DNA from: Actinomycetota bacterium
GTDB taxonomy: Bacteria; Actinomycetota; Acidimicrobiia; Acidimicrobiales; Iamiaceae
NCBI GenBank assembly: GCA_018268545.1
Contig: JAFDWI010000387.1
Span: forward strand, 1-13,723
DNA: 13,723 nt
Reading direction: 5' to 3'
Each line of letters begins with the position of its first letter. The stretch's first letter is position 1. Both the position numbers and the translations under genes were made by a program. This document shows, piece after piece, positions 1 through 6,150 of the stretch. The notes under the pieces are model-generated. The model was not told the DNA's origin. It searched no databases and was given only the letters and a program-made list of their open reading frames with translations.

Positions 1-60
1 AGGCGACCCGCCCGCGCAAGACCGCAACGAAGGCGACCCGCCCGGGCAAGGCCGCACCGA
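1..60 (+). repeat. 30-bp tandem direct repeat, two copies, inside the basic-tail gene
   Basis: Positions 1-30 and 31-60 match at 27 of 30 bases (differences at repeat positions 15, 21 and 27). The unit is 10 codons, so gain or loss keeps frame. A degenerate third copy may begin at 61 and the array may continue left of the window. Confidence 0.85.
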
Positions 61-125
61 AGGCAGCGTCTCCCGACCGCCGCGCCGGAAAGACCCCGGC
101 CGGCAAGCGGCGCACCACTGCATAG
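1..125 (+). CDS. C-terminal tail of a Lys/Ala/Pro/Arg-rich basic protein (5' end outside window)
   Basis: The frame using positions 3-5 as a codon stays open from the window edge to TAG at 123-125. It encodes about 40 residues, almost only Ala, Thr, Arg, Pro, Lys and Gly. A ten-residue unit with the pattern A-T-R-P-x-K-x-A-x-K occurs twice and then decays. Such tails are known at the C-terminus of actinobacterial HU-type nucleoid proteins, topoisomerase I, some helicases and ligases, where they bind nucleic acid nonspecifically. Which of these this is cannot be told, because the folded part lies outside the window. The next gene may start 3 bases after the stop, suggesting co-transcription. 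Identity is not claimed; only the basic, disordered, probably nucleic-acid-binding nature of the tail is. Confidence 0.7.
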   Translation, partial: ATRPRKTATKATRPGKAAPKAASPDRRAGKTPAGKRRTTA

Positions 126-128
126 ACC

Positions 129-539
129 GTGTGCTCCGCGAGTCGCGAGGAGGCACGCTCGACGGTGGCGCTCGTCGTCGCGGCGGTCGTGTTCATCGCC
201 GGGGCGATCGGAGTCGCTGCGGGCGCGCTCGCTCCGTTGAGCGTGACCGGCACCGTCGAAGCCACCGCGATCCCCGGTGGTGCCCCGGCGGCACACGCCA
301 CCCGACACACGACCCACTACGCGGTCCGGTGCGGGGCCGCGCTCGGCAACGGGCCCGAGCACGCGTTCATCGACGGGTTCTACCTCGCGGATCACCCGTG
401 TGCCCGCGCGCACGCGCAGCGCCGCCGCAGGGCCGCGGCCTCCGCGCTCGTGATGATCGTCGGGCTCGTCGGTGTCGTCGTGCTCTTGGTAGGCCGTCGT
501 CGACGTGGCGCGCACGCCGCGCGCAACGACCACCCCTGA
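129..539 (+). CDS. small two-helix membrane protein, unknown function
   Basis: This 136-residue protein has no family I recognise. A hydrophobic segment at residues 13-36 is followed by a roughly 67-residue loop with Cys68 and Cys91, which could form a disulfide if the loop is extracytoplasmic. A second helix lies at about 104-122 and a basic tail follows. Four arginines flank the second helix on each side (98-101 and 123-126), which is unusual for the positive-inside rule. The first possible start is GTG at 129, three bases after the preceding stop, with no clear Shine-Dalgarno sequence. GTG at 165 lies 11 bases after a perfect GAGGAGG (147-153) and is a real alternative, giving 124 residues. 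Close spacing suggests an operon with the basic-tail gene. A second long frame overlapping it (131-580) is Arg-rich and looks like a shadow. Confidence 0.6.
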   Translation: MCSASREEARSTVALVVAAVVFIAGAIGVAAGALAPLSVTGTVEATAIPGGAPAAHATRHTTHYAVRCGAALGNGPEHAFIDGFYLADHPCARAHAQRRRRAAASALVMIVGLVGVVVLLVGRRRRGAHAARNDHP

Positions 540-576
540 GCGGCGTCCAGGCGACATCGGGCACGGACCTTGGGCC

Positions 577-606
577 CTGACCGTCGTGGTGAGACGGGCC
601 TACCGT
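577..606 (+). promoter_or_regulatory. candidate promoter giving a leaderless acyl-CoA dehydrogenase mRNA
   Basis: CTGACC (577-582) resembles a -35 box and TACCGT (601-606) fits the actinobacterial TANNNT -10 pattern, with an 18-base spacer. The ATG at 614 begins 7 bases after the -10 box, where transcription would start, and no Shine-Dalgarno sequence precedes it. Leaderless mRNAs are common in actinobacteria. The start site is inferred. Confidence 0.4.
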
Positions 607-613
607 CGGCGAC

Positions 614-1933
614 ATGGGGACGAACCGGGACGGTTCTCATCTCGACATCGGCGTGACCGACGAAGCCGACCGCGCCTTGCGCGCCGAGGTGCATCGCGTC
701 GCCGTCGAGGTCATCCGCCCTGCCGCCCGCGCGTTGGATTCCATGGCGCCCCGAGATCGCATCGCGCCCGGGTCACCGTTCTTCGAGGTGATGACCACCC
801 TCAGACAACTCGACTACCACCGGATCGTGTTGCCGCCCGAGGCGGGTGGCCCGGCCGAACCGGTCGGTGCGATCACCCAGTCGATCCTGCTCGAGGAACT
901 CGGTTGGGGGAGTCTCGGGTTGGCCACGGCGTTCCTGGTCGACCTGCTGCCGGTCATCGCGATCGCGGACTTCGGCTCCGATGAGCTGAAGTCCGAACTG
1001 ATGACCCCGTGGGTCGACGACACGACCGGCGCGTTCCACGGGTGCTGGGCGATCACCGAACCCGACCACGGCAGCGACGCCCTCACCCTTCGGGACCCGG
1101 CGGCCGCCGACTACGGGCGGGCACAACTGGTCGCGACCCGAACCGAGGGTGGCTGGTTGCTCACCGGGCAGAAGTCCGCCTGGGTCAGTTCCGGCCCGAT
1201 CGCCACACATGCCGCCGTCCACGCCCGCGCCGGTGCCGACGGCGGACCGATCGACGGGTTGTTCGGGATCGTCGACCTCGACCAACCGGGCGTGGGCCGC
1301 GGTCCGGTCGCCGACATGCTCGGTGTGCGCGACGACCCCCAGGGCGAGATCTTCTTCAGCGAGGTGTTCTTGCCCGACGCAGCGGTGCTCGTACCGCCGG
1401 GGTCGTTCCATCCGATGTTCCTCGACCAGCTGTTGTGCCTGACGAGCTCGGTGATCGCGAACGTCGCGGTGGGCGTCGCCCGCGCCGCTTTCGAAGAGGC
1501 GCTCGCGTTCGCCCGCTCCCGGGTCCAGGGTGGCGCGCCGATCGCTCGGCACAAGAACATCCAGCTCACGTTGTATGCGATGTTCGAACGGGTCGAGACC
1601 GCTCGTGCGTACGCGCGGGCCGCACTCGGGTTCACCCGGGCGAACCTGCCTGGCGCGAGCCCGACCGCGTCGGGTGCATCCCCGCGGCATGCGCGTGCCG
1701 CACAGATCCTCACCAAACGGCTCGCCTTCGACGTCGCCCACGACGCGTTGCAGGTCCACGGTGCGATCGGTCTGCACCGCGACTCGTTGATCGAGAAGTT
1801 GTTCCGCGACGCGCGATGCCTGTTGATCGAGGACGGCACCCTCGAGGTGCTCGCACTGGACGCGGCGCGTGACCTGATCGACAACTACGAATCCGACACC
1901 TACGACGCAGAGGAGATGATGGCGAAATGGTGA
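614..1933 (+). CDS. acyl-CoA dehydrogenase family protein
   Basis: FAD-dependent dehydrogenases of this family oxidise an acyl-CoA at C2-C3 and pass electrons to ETF. The 439-residue length is somewhat above the usual 380-400. An N-terminal helical domain (about 15-140) leads to the FAD/substrate signature WAITEP at 145-150 followed by HGSD, then the beta domain with WLLTGQKSAWVS (181-192). The C-terminal helical domain contains a Q-VHGAIG segment (380-386) and a GT motif (408-409). At the usual catalytic-base position (Glu before GT) there is Asp407, preceded by Glu406; either could be the base. The substrate is not predictable. The start is ATG 614, downstream of a -10-like box and without a Shine-Dalgarno sequence. 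The stop overlaps the next gene by 7 bases, so the two are probably translated together. Family is certain; specificity is unknown. Confidence 0.93.
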   Translation: MGTNRDGSHLDIGVTDEADRALRAEVHRVAVEVIRPAARALDSMAPRDRIAPGSPFFEVMTTLRQLDYHRIVLPPEAGGPAEPVGAITQSILLEELGWGSLGLATAFLVDLLPVIAIADFGSDELKSELMTPWVDDTTGAFHGCWAITEPDHGSDALTLRDPAAADYGRAQLVATRTEGGWLLTGQKSAWVSSGPIATHAAVHARAGADGGPIDGLFGIVDLDQPGVGRGPVADMLGVRDDPQGEIFFSEVFLPDAAVLVPPGSFHPMFLDQLLCLTSSVIANVAVGVARAAFEEALAFARSRVQGGAPIARHKNIQLTLYAMFERVETARAYARAALGFTRANLPGASPTASGASPRHARAAQILTKRLAFDVAHDALQVHGAIGLHRDSLIEKLFRDARCLLIEDGTLEVLALDAARDLIDNYESDTYDAEEMMAKW

Positions 1934-2697
1934 CCGAGACCTCCACACCGCTCGACGCGCCGCTGTTCCGGATCGATACCGAACGCGGGATCGAATACTG
2001 GGGTTGCAAGGCCGTACTCGCCGCGTTCACGCTCACCGAACCGGTCGACGACCTCGTTCCCCGCGGTCTGCACCTGGATGAACCGGCGATCGGTGCGGTG
2101 TTGGTCGCCGACTACGGCATGTCGACGCTGGGACCCTATTGCGAGTACGTGTCGTTGCTGCGGGTGACCGACGACGAGGGCGCGGCCGGCATGTACATCC
2201 CCTCCATCTACGTCACGAACGACGCCGCGCTCGCTGCGGGCCGCGAACTGCTCGGCGCACCCAAGAAGCTCGCGTCGATCACGGTCGAGGCCGCTGCCGA
2301 AGCGGTCGTGGGCACCCTCGCCCGACCGGGATCGTGCGATCTCGCGCGGGTGGTCGTCGCACCGGTGGAACGCCTGGATGCGACGCTCGTCGACGCGCTC
2401 ATCGCGCCGGGAACACCGTTCTATTCGTTGCGGCATCTGCCCGGCCCGCCGGGTGGGACCGCGGTACACGAGTTGGTCCGTTGGTACGGCGACCTGGCCA
2501 TGCACACCGACGCCTGGGGCGATCCATTGCGTTTCACGGGACCGGTGTCGGTCACCTATCCGACCCGTTCGGCGGTCGATCCGGTCCATCGGTTGGGCGT
2601 GGGCACGATGCTGGGTGGTGCGTACCTCGAGTTCGACATGCGGCTGCGAGCCGGTGGGATCGTGTGGTCCGAAACGGTCGCGGCGGTGACCGGGTAA
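1927..2697 (+). CDS. acetoacetate decarboxylase (ADC) family protein
   Basis: The 256-residue protein matches the acetoacetate decarboxylase fold. Classical ADC decarboxylates acetoacetate to acetone through a Schiff base on the first lysine of a Lys-Lys pair, and the pair here is Lys113-Lys114 in GAPKKL. The position is nearly the same as Lys115/Lys116 of the clostridial enzyme. Glu73 in the GPYCEY segment may be the equivalent of its active-site glutamate. Many relatives act on other beta-keto or cyclic acids or as aldolase-dehydratases, so the substrate is open. ATG 1927 lies inside the end of the acyl-CoA dehydrogenase gene (7-base overlap). AGGAG at 1911-1915 sits 11 bases upstream. GTG at 1930 is an alternative. 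Tight coupling suggests that both enzymes act on the same or successive acyl intermediates; this is inference. Confidence 0.9.
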   Translation: MVTETSTPLDAPLFRIDTERGIEYWGCKAVLAAFTLTEPVDDLVPRGLHLDEPAIGAVLVADYGMSTLGPYCEYVSLLRVTDDEGAAGMYIPSIYVTNDAALAAGRELLGAPKKLASITVEAAAEAVVGTLARPGSCDLARVVVAPVERLDATLVDALIAPGTPFYSLRHLPGPPGGTAVHELVRWYGDLAMHTDAWGDPLRFTGPVSVTYPTRSAVDPVHRLGVGTMLGGAYLEFDMRLRAGGIVWSETVAAVTG

Positions 2698-2718
2698 CGA
2701 CGAACCGACGGGTAACGT
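2692..2718 (+). promoter_or_regulatory. direct repeat and candidate -10 box before the micro-ORF/VIT unit
   Basis: GGGTAACG occurs at 2692-2699 and again at 2710-2717, an 18-base period. The second copy contains TAACGT (2713-2718), a TANNNT -10 box ending 7 bases before ATG 2726, the same geometry as at 601-614. No convincing -35 box was found at 17-18 bases. Confidence 0.35.
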
Positions 2719-2725
2719 TGCTCGG

Positions 2726-2758
2726 ATGGCAACGGGGCGCGTGGGCACCGCCGAGTGA
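2726..2758 (+). CDS. 10-residue micro-ORF (possible leader peptide) before the VIT unit
   Basis: ATG 2726 opens a frame encoding MATGRVGTAE and stops at TGA 2756-2758. The stop overlaps the GTG start at 2755 of the next frame as GTGA. The ATG lies 7 bases after a TANNNT box, as expected for a leaderless transcript. If translated, terminating ribosomes could reinitiate on the next gene. It shows no obvious amino-acid-run attenuator. It may be chance; only its position supports it. Confidence 0.3.
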   Translation: MATGRVGTAE

Positions 2759-2988
2759 GCGACGAGCGACACGGTGGCGCGTGTCCCGAAGATGGTGCGG
2801 GCCCCGAAACCGGGAGCGAGGCGGGGGCCATGTCGCTCCCGTTCGCGATCGCGATGGTCCTCACCGTGGGGGGACCGACTCCGGCGCGGCTGACGTGTGT
2901 CGCCGCGGTCGGCTTCGCGGTCGCGTCGGGAGCATTGGCCGCCTACTGGCTCGATCGTCTCGGCAGTCGTGTTCGGGCGGTGTCGTGA
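2755..2988 (+). CDS. small membrane protein (77 aa) upstream of the VIT transporter
   Basis: No family is recognised. An acidic, Gly-rich N-terminus (residues 1-25) is followed by two hydrophobic stretches (about 26-40 and 45-66) separated by a Pro-Thr-Pro turn. The short C-terminal tail contains several arginines. The start taken is GTG 2755, which overlaps the micro-ORF stop; ATG 2830 would leave a 52-residue protein that keeps only the helices. The stop TGA 2986-2988 overlaps the GTG start of the VIT gene as GTGA, so the two are very probably translationally coupled. Third codon positions are mostly G or C, consistent with coding. It may be a small accessory subunit of the transporter, but only its position supports that. 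Confidence 0.55.
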   Translation: MSDERHGGACPEDGAGPETGSEAGAMSLPFAIAMVLTVGGPTPARLTCVAAVGFAVASGALAAYWLDRLGSRVRAVS

Positions 2989-3704
2989 CGGCCGGCCCGA
3001 GTTCCGCCCCGGCGGGCACCGTCGGTGGGCGGAGAGCGCGCGATTCGGAACGCCTTCGACTCCGGATGTTCGTCGCCGATGCCAACGACGGCATCATCGC
3101 CACTGCCGGCGTCATTGAAGGGCTACTCGGCTCGGGGGTCGGTGTCGACGCGGTCCTTGTTGCCGGACTCGCGGCGATGATCACCGGTGGGATCTCGATG
3201 GGGTCCGTCCGATTTTCCGAAGCAGCGGCCGAACGCGACGCCGTCCTCGAACTCATCGAGGCGGAACGTCGTCGCCTCGGCAATTCGCCCACCAAAGAAC
3301 TTGCCGAACTCACCGACCACTACCGCGCCAAAGGGTTGAGCGAACAACTCGCGAGGCGGGTCGCCGAGGAACTCACCGCCAAAGATGCGGTCGCGGCGCA
3401 CGCCCAGATCGATCATGGTGTCGACGTCGACGCGCCGCTGACCCGGCCGTTGCTGGTGGCGTCGACGGCCGCGATCGCGTTTGCGATCGGAGCGGCCGTG
3501 GTGGTCGTGGCCTCGATCTTCGCGCCCGCGCCGTGGCGAGTGCGGTCGACCATGGTGGCCGTGGTGTGCTCGTTGAGCGTCACGTCGTTCATCGCCGGAC
3601 GGTGGGGGCAGGTTCCCTATGGGCGCACGTTGGCGCGAACCGTGGGCATCGGCCTGGTTGCGATGCTCGTGACCTACGCCGTCGGGTCGCTGCTCCCGGT
3701 GTGA
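2985..3704 (+). CDS. VIT1/CCC1-family metal transporter
   Basis: Members of this family move Fe2+ or Mn2+ out of the cytoplasm. The 239-residue protein has an N-terminal basic leader (1-27), a first helix starting at the characteristic ANDGI-TAGVIEG segment (33-46), and a second helix with GGISMG (68-73). A cytoplasmic charged helical domain follows (about 78-148, rich in Glu, the metal-binding region in characterised VITs). Three helices complete the protein (about 156-178, 187-205, 217-237). Asp35 and Met72 sit where the transport-critical Asp and Met of plant VIT1 are expected, judged by motif only. GTG 2985 is chosen because it overlaps the upstream stop as GTGA and places the leader directly before helix 1. 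The open frame continues far upstream (to 2139), but that part is a shadow of the ADC gene. Metal specificity is not readable. Confidence 0.88.
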   Translation: MTAGPSSAPAGTVGGRRARDSERLRLRMFVADANDGIIATAGVIEGLLGSGVGVDAVLVAGLAAMITGGISMGSVRFSEAAAERDAVLELIEAERRRLGNSPTKELAELTDHYRAKGLSEQLARRVAEELTAKDAVAAHAQIDHGVDVDAPLTRPLLVASTAAIAFAIGAAVVVVASIFAPAPWRVRSTMVAVVCSLSVTSFIAGRWGQVPYGRTLARTVGIGLVAMLVTYAVGSLLPV

Positions 3705-3766
3705 CTCGCGGCCCACATCGGCCTCGACCCAGCCGGTCTCCATCTCCCCGCGGCGATCCCCGGGTG

Positions 3767-4441
3767 TCAGTGCGCGAGGAGCCATGCGGTGGTCAAGGGC
3801 ACGGTGTTGGTCGCCAGGTGCGCGAGCATCGGAGCAACCACGTGATCGGAGCGGACCCGGAGCCACACGAAGATCACGCCTGCGATCGTCGTCGCCACGA
3901 ACGTCCCCATCGCGGCGGCGGCACCGTCGGCCCGCCACGCGGGGTACACGTGCCACGCACCGAACAACATCGCTCCGATCATCCATGCCCGAAGGGGCGA
4001 AAATGCCCGGGTGAGCAGCCCGTGCAGGACACCCCGGAAGATCAGTTCCTCGACGATCACCGTGCCCACGGGAATGATCAGACCGACGCGCAACGCGAGG
4101 CTGCCCGCGGTGACGTGTGCGTCATCGACATCGAGCGCGTGGCGGCCTGCCGGAAGTGCTGCGGCGACGGCCGCGACAACCACGACGAGCCCGAACGCGC
4201 CGGCACCGTATCGCAAACCCGCACCGAGACTCCGCCGGGACACACCCAGCGCTGCGGCGTCCAAGCCGCCCATGAAATGGGCAGCGGCCACGACGCCGGC
4301 CGCCAACGCCACGTTCAAGAAGAAGTGGGCGCCGTGTGGGACGACCGAGGATCGCGCGATGTTGGTGGCGGTCAGGACTGCGACGAGCGCGATGAGCAGT
4401 GGGAGCGGGCCGGCCCGGTGCGTTGTCCCCGAAGTGGTCAC
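3767..4441 (-). CDS. CPBP-family intramembrane metalloprotease (CAAX protease-like)
   Basis: The 224-residue multipass protein carries all three conserved motifs of the CPBP/Abi family. These are EExxxR as EELIFRG at 131-137, FxxxH as FGAWH at 160-164, and HxxxN as HLATN at 208-212. These glutamates and histidines bind the catalytic metal or water in characterised relatives. Hydrophobic helices lie at about 13-27, 38-56, 77-96, 115-130, 150-165, 178-195 and 203-222. Bacterial members have roles in membrane protein cleavage, bacteriocin immunity or maturation; no substrate is suggested here. GTG 4441 is chosen because it overlaps the stop of the upstream hydrolase gene as GTGA. The longer frame to 4618 adds only Arg/Pro-rich sequence overlapping that gene. 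It converges with the VIT gene across a 62-base gap. Confidence 0.87.
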   Translation of the reverse strand: MTTSGTTHRAGPLPLLIALVAVLTATNIARSSVVPHGAHFFLNVALAAGVVAAAHFMGGLDAAALGVSRRSLGAGLRYGAGAFGLVVVVAAVAAALPAGRHALDVDDAHVTAGSLALRVGLIIPVGTVIVEELIFRGVLHGLLTRAFSPLRAWMIGAMLFGAWHVYPAWRADGAAAAMGTFVATTIAGVIFVWLRVRSDHVVAPMLAHLATNTVPLTTAWLLAH

Positions 4442-6150
4442 GAATGCAGGCGTGCCTCGAGCGCCACGGTCTTCGCGTCGGTCCAGCCCGATGGTGGCGC
4501 GACCTGGGCCCACGCCCGCACATAGTCGAGCCGGTAATCGTGGCCGAACCCTGGCGGGGCACCGAACCCGGCCATCAGGTCGAACACGCCTTGCACCCCC
4601 GAGACGATCGGGAACCACGTGCGGGCCACCACCGCCTCACCATGGGGCGACCGCATGATCTCGGGTTTGCGCCAGAACCACGATTCGTCCCAGAAGGTGA
4701 CCGGATCGGTCGGGTGCTGCACGTAGAGCACCCGCGGCGCACGCCAATCGTCGTCGATGCCTTGCAGCGTGAGTGAACGTCCGTCGAAACGGACGACCGT
4801 GCCTCCCCCGTACACTGGACGCCACACCGGCGAACCCGAGTCGCGCCCGTCGGTGAGCTGTCGCCAGATCGGGTTGCTCGCGGTCGGCCCGACGAGCAGG
4901 ACGCCGTCGGTGCGTGAGGTGAGGTTCGCCAGCGACGCCTGCGCGGTCGGCCCGGCGAACTCGGCTTCGGTGCCGAAACTACCCAGGCTCAACCCGAACA
5001 CCAGCAACTTGGGGCGCGACGCCGCGGGGAGCGCCGCCCAATGGGCGTGGACTGCTTCGAACAACGCCGACCCGGCTTCACCGGATGCGTCCGGTTCGAG
5101 CAACGTCGCGATCCAGCTCGGCAGGAACGAATACTGCTGGGAGACGATGGCGGTGTCACCGCCGTAGAGCGCTTCGAGGGCTTTGGCGGCATCCGGGTCG
5201 ACCCATCCGCTTCCCGTCGCGGTCACCACGGCCAACACCTTGCGCTTGAACGCACCGGTACGCTCCAATTCGCGCACCGCGAGCGTGGCGCGGGCGTCAT
5301 TTGAGGCGGCGGATTGGCGCCCGACGTACACACGGATCGGTGAGGTCACTTCATCCGCTGCAACGCCGTCGACCTTGGCAAGCTCGGCTTTCGGGGTGGC
5401 GTCGGCGACGAAGTCGCGACCTTGACGTCCCAGGTCGTCCCAGCGAACCAGCGACGCGGGGCTCCCCGAGACGGTCGGGGCATCGGGTCGATGGGTGCCT
5501 GGCGTGGTCGAGGCGTCGGTGATGCTGAACGACGAGTTCGCCCATGAGTCGAACGTTCCCCGGAGCGCCGGCCACGCAACGAACACGACGAGCACGACGA
5601 CGAGGCCGACGGCCAACGGGCTCGCGGTTCGTTGCGGGATGATCACGGCGAAACCCCGGGCGACGAGACGCGTCACGCCCCGCAACGCGCGGCCGATCAC
5701 CACGAACACCCCGGCGAGCAACAAGCTCAGTGGGACCAGGACGATCACCGCGCTCACCGGAAGCGGACCCATCGTCAACGCGGCACGCTGATGACGTTGG
5801 CTCGCCACCCAGAAGGCCGCGCCGACAACGGCGACGACCGCCGCGGCGACGACGACGCCACGGCGGACGAAACCTCGAACTCGATCACTCGGGGTCCGTC
5901 CCGTTCGAGCCAGGATCGCGCGGACGGGTGCGCCGACGAGCGTGCCCAGTCCGTAACCGATCGCGAGGCACAGCCCCGACATCGCTGCCTGGGTCACCGC
6001 GGTGCGGGGCATGAGCGTGGGGACGAGCGACATCGCCCAGAACACCACCGCGCCGATCAACCCGCCGGTGGTCGGTCGACTCCACACGGCCCGCCCGACT
6101 GCACGGACCGGCCGGTTCAGTGTCCTCATCACGATCGTCGGACCTTTCAT
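4438..6150 (-). CDS. membrane-anchored alpha/beta-hydrolase (Abhydrolase_9 type, N-terminal TM domain)
   Basis: The 570-residue protein combines a five-helix N-terminal membrane domain (about 29-47, 52-75, 98-116, 131-153, 178-196) with a C-terminal hydrolase domain (about 235-560). The layout matches the actinobacterial Abhydrolase_9_N plus Abhydrolase_9 family. The nucleophile elbow is G-L-S-L-G with Ser388. Likely partners are Asp482 in HPTDPV and His537 in GFGHDY. The hydrolase domain probably faces outside after the fifth helix, but the substrate is unknown. Start candidates are ATG 6189, 6150 and 6129; none has a good ribosome site. 6150 is a compromise, since the family-like sequence begins just after 6129. 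The open frame runs back to a TTG at 6396, but that extension is Arg-rich and unlike protein. The stop overlaps the CPBP protease start by 4 bases. Confidence 0.85.
   Translation of the reverse strand: MKGPTIVMRTLNRPVRAVGRAVWSRPTTGGLIGAVVFWAMSLVPTLMPRTAVTQAAMSGLCLAIGYGLGTLVGAPVRAILARTGRTPSDRVRGFVRRGVVVAAAVVAVVGAAFWVASQRHQRAALTMGPLPVSAVIVLVPLSLLLAGVFVVIGRALRGVTRLVARGFAVIIPQRTASPLAVGLVVVLVVFVAWPALRGTFDSWANSSFSITDASTTPGTHRPDAPTVSGSPASLVRWDDLGRQGRDFVADATPKAELAKVDGVAADEVTSPIRVYVGRQSAASNDARATLAVRELERTGAFKRKVLAVVTATGSGWVDPDAAKALEALYGGDTAIVSQQYSFLPSWIATLLEPDASGEAGSALFEAVHAHWAALPAASRPKLLVFGLSLGSFGTEAEFAGPTAQASLANLTSRTDGVLLVGPTASNPIWRQLTDGRDSGSPVWRPVYGGGTVVRFDGRSLTLQGIDDDWRAPRVLYVQHPTDPVTFWDESWFWRKPEIMRSPHGEAVVARTWFPIVSGVQGVFDLMAGFGAPPGFGHDYRLDYVRAWAQVAPPSGWTDAKTVALEARLHS

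Noticed and set aside
773..1948. 391-codon minus-strand frame opposite the acyl-CoA dehydrogenase
   Set aside because: Low-complexity Arg/Gly/Asp/Val composition with no motif; a mirror of a clearly real gene.
2139..2984. Long in-frame extension of the VIT gene back into the ADC gene
   Set aside because: The extension is the shifted frame of the ADC gene and is Arg-rich; GTG 2985 gives a normal-length VIT protein and a clean GTGA overlap.
3705..3766. Possible terminator between the converging VIT and CPBP genes
   Set aside because: Only a 4-bp stem (GGCC at 3710-3713 and 3720-3723) and a 5-bp stem with a long loop were found; too weak to call.
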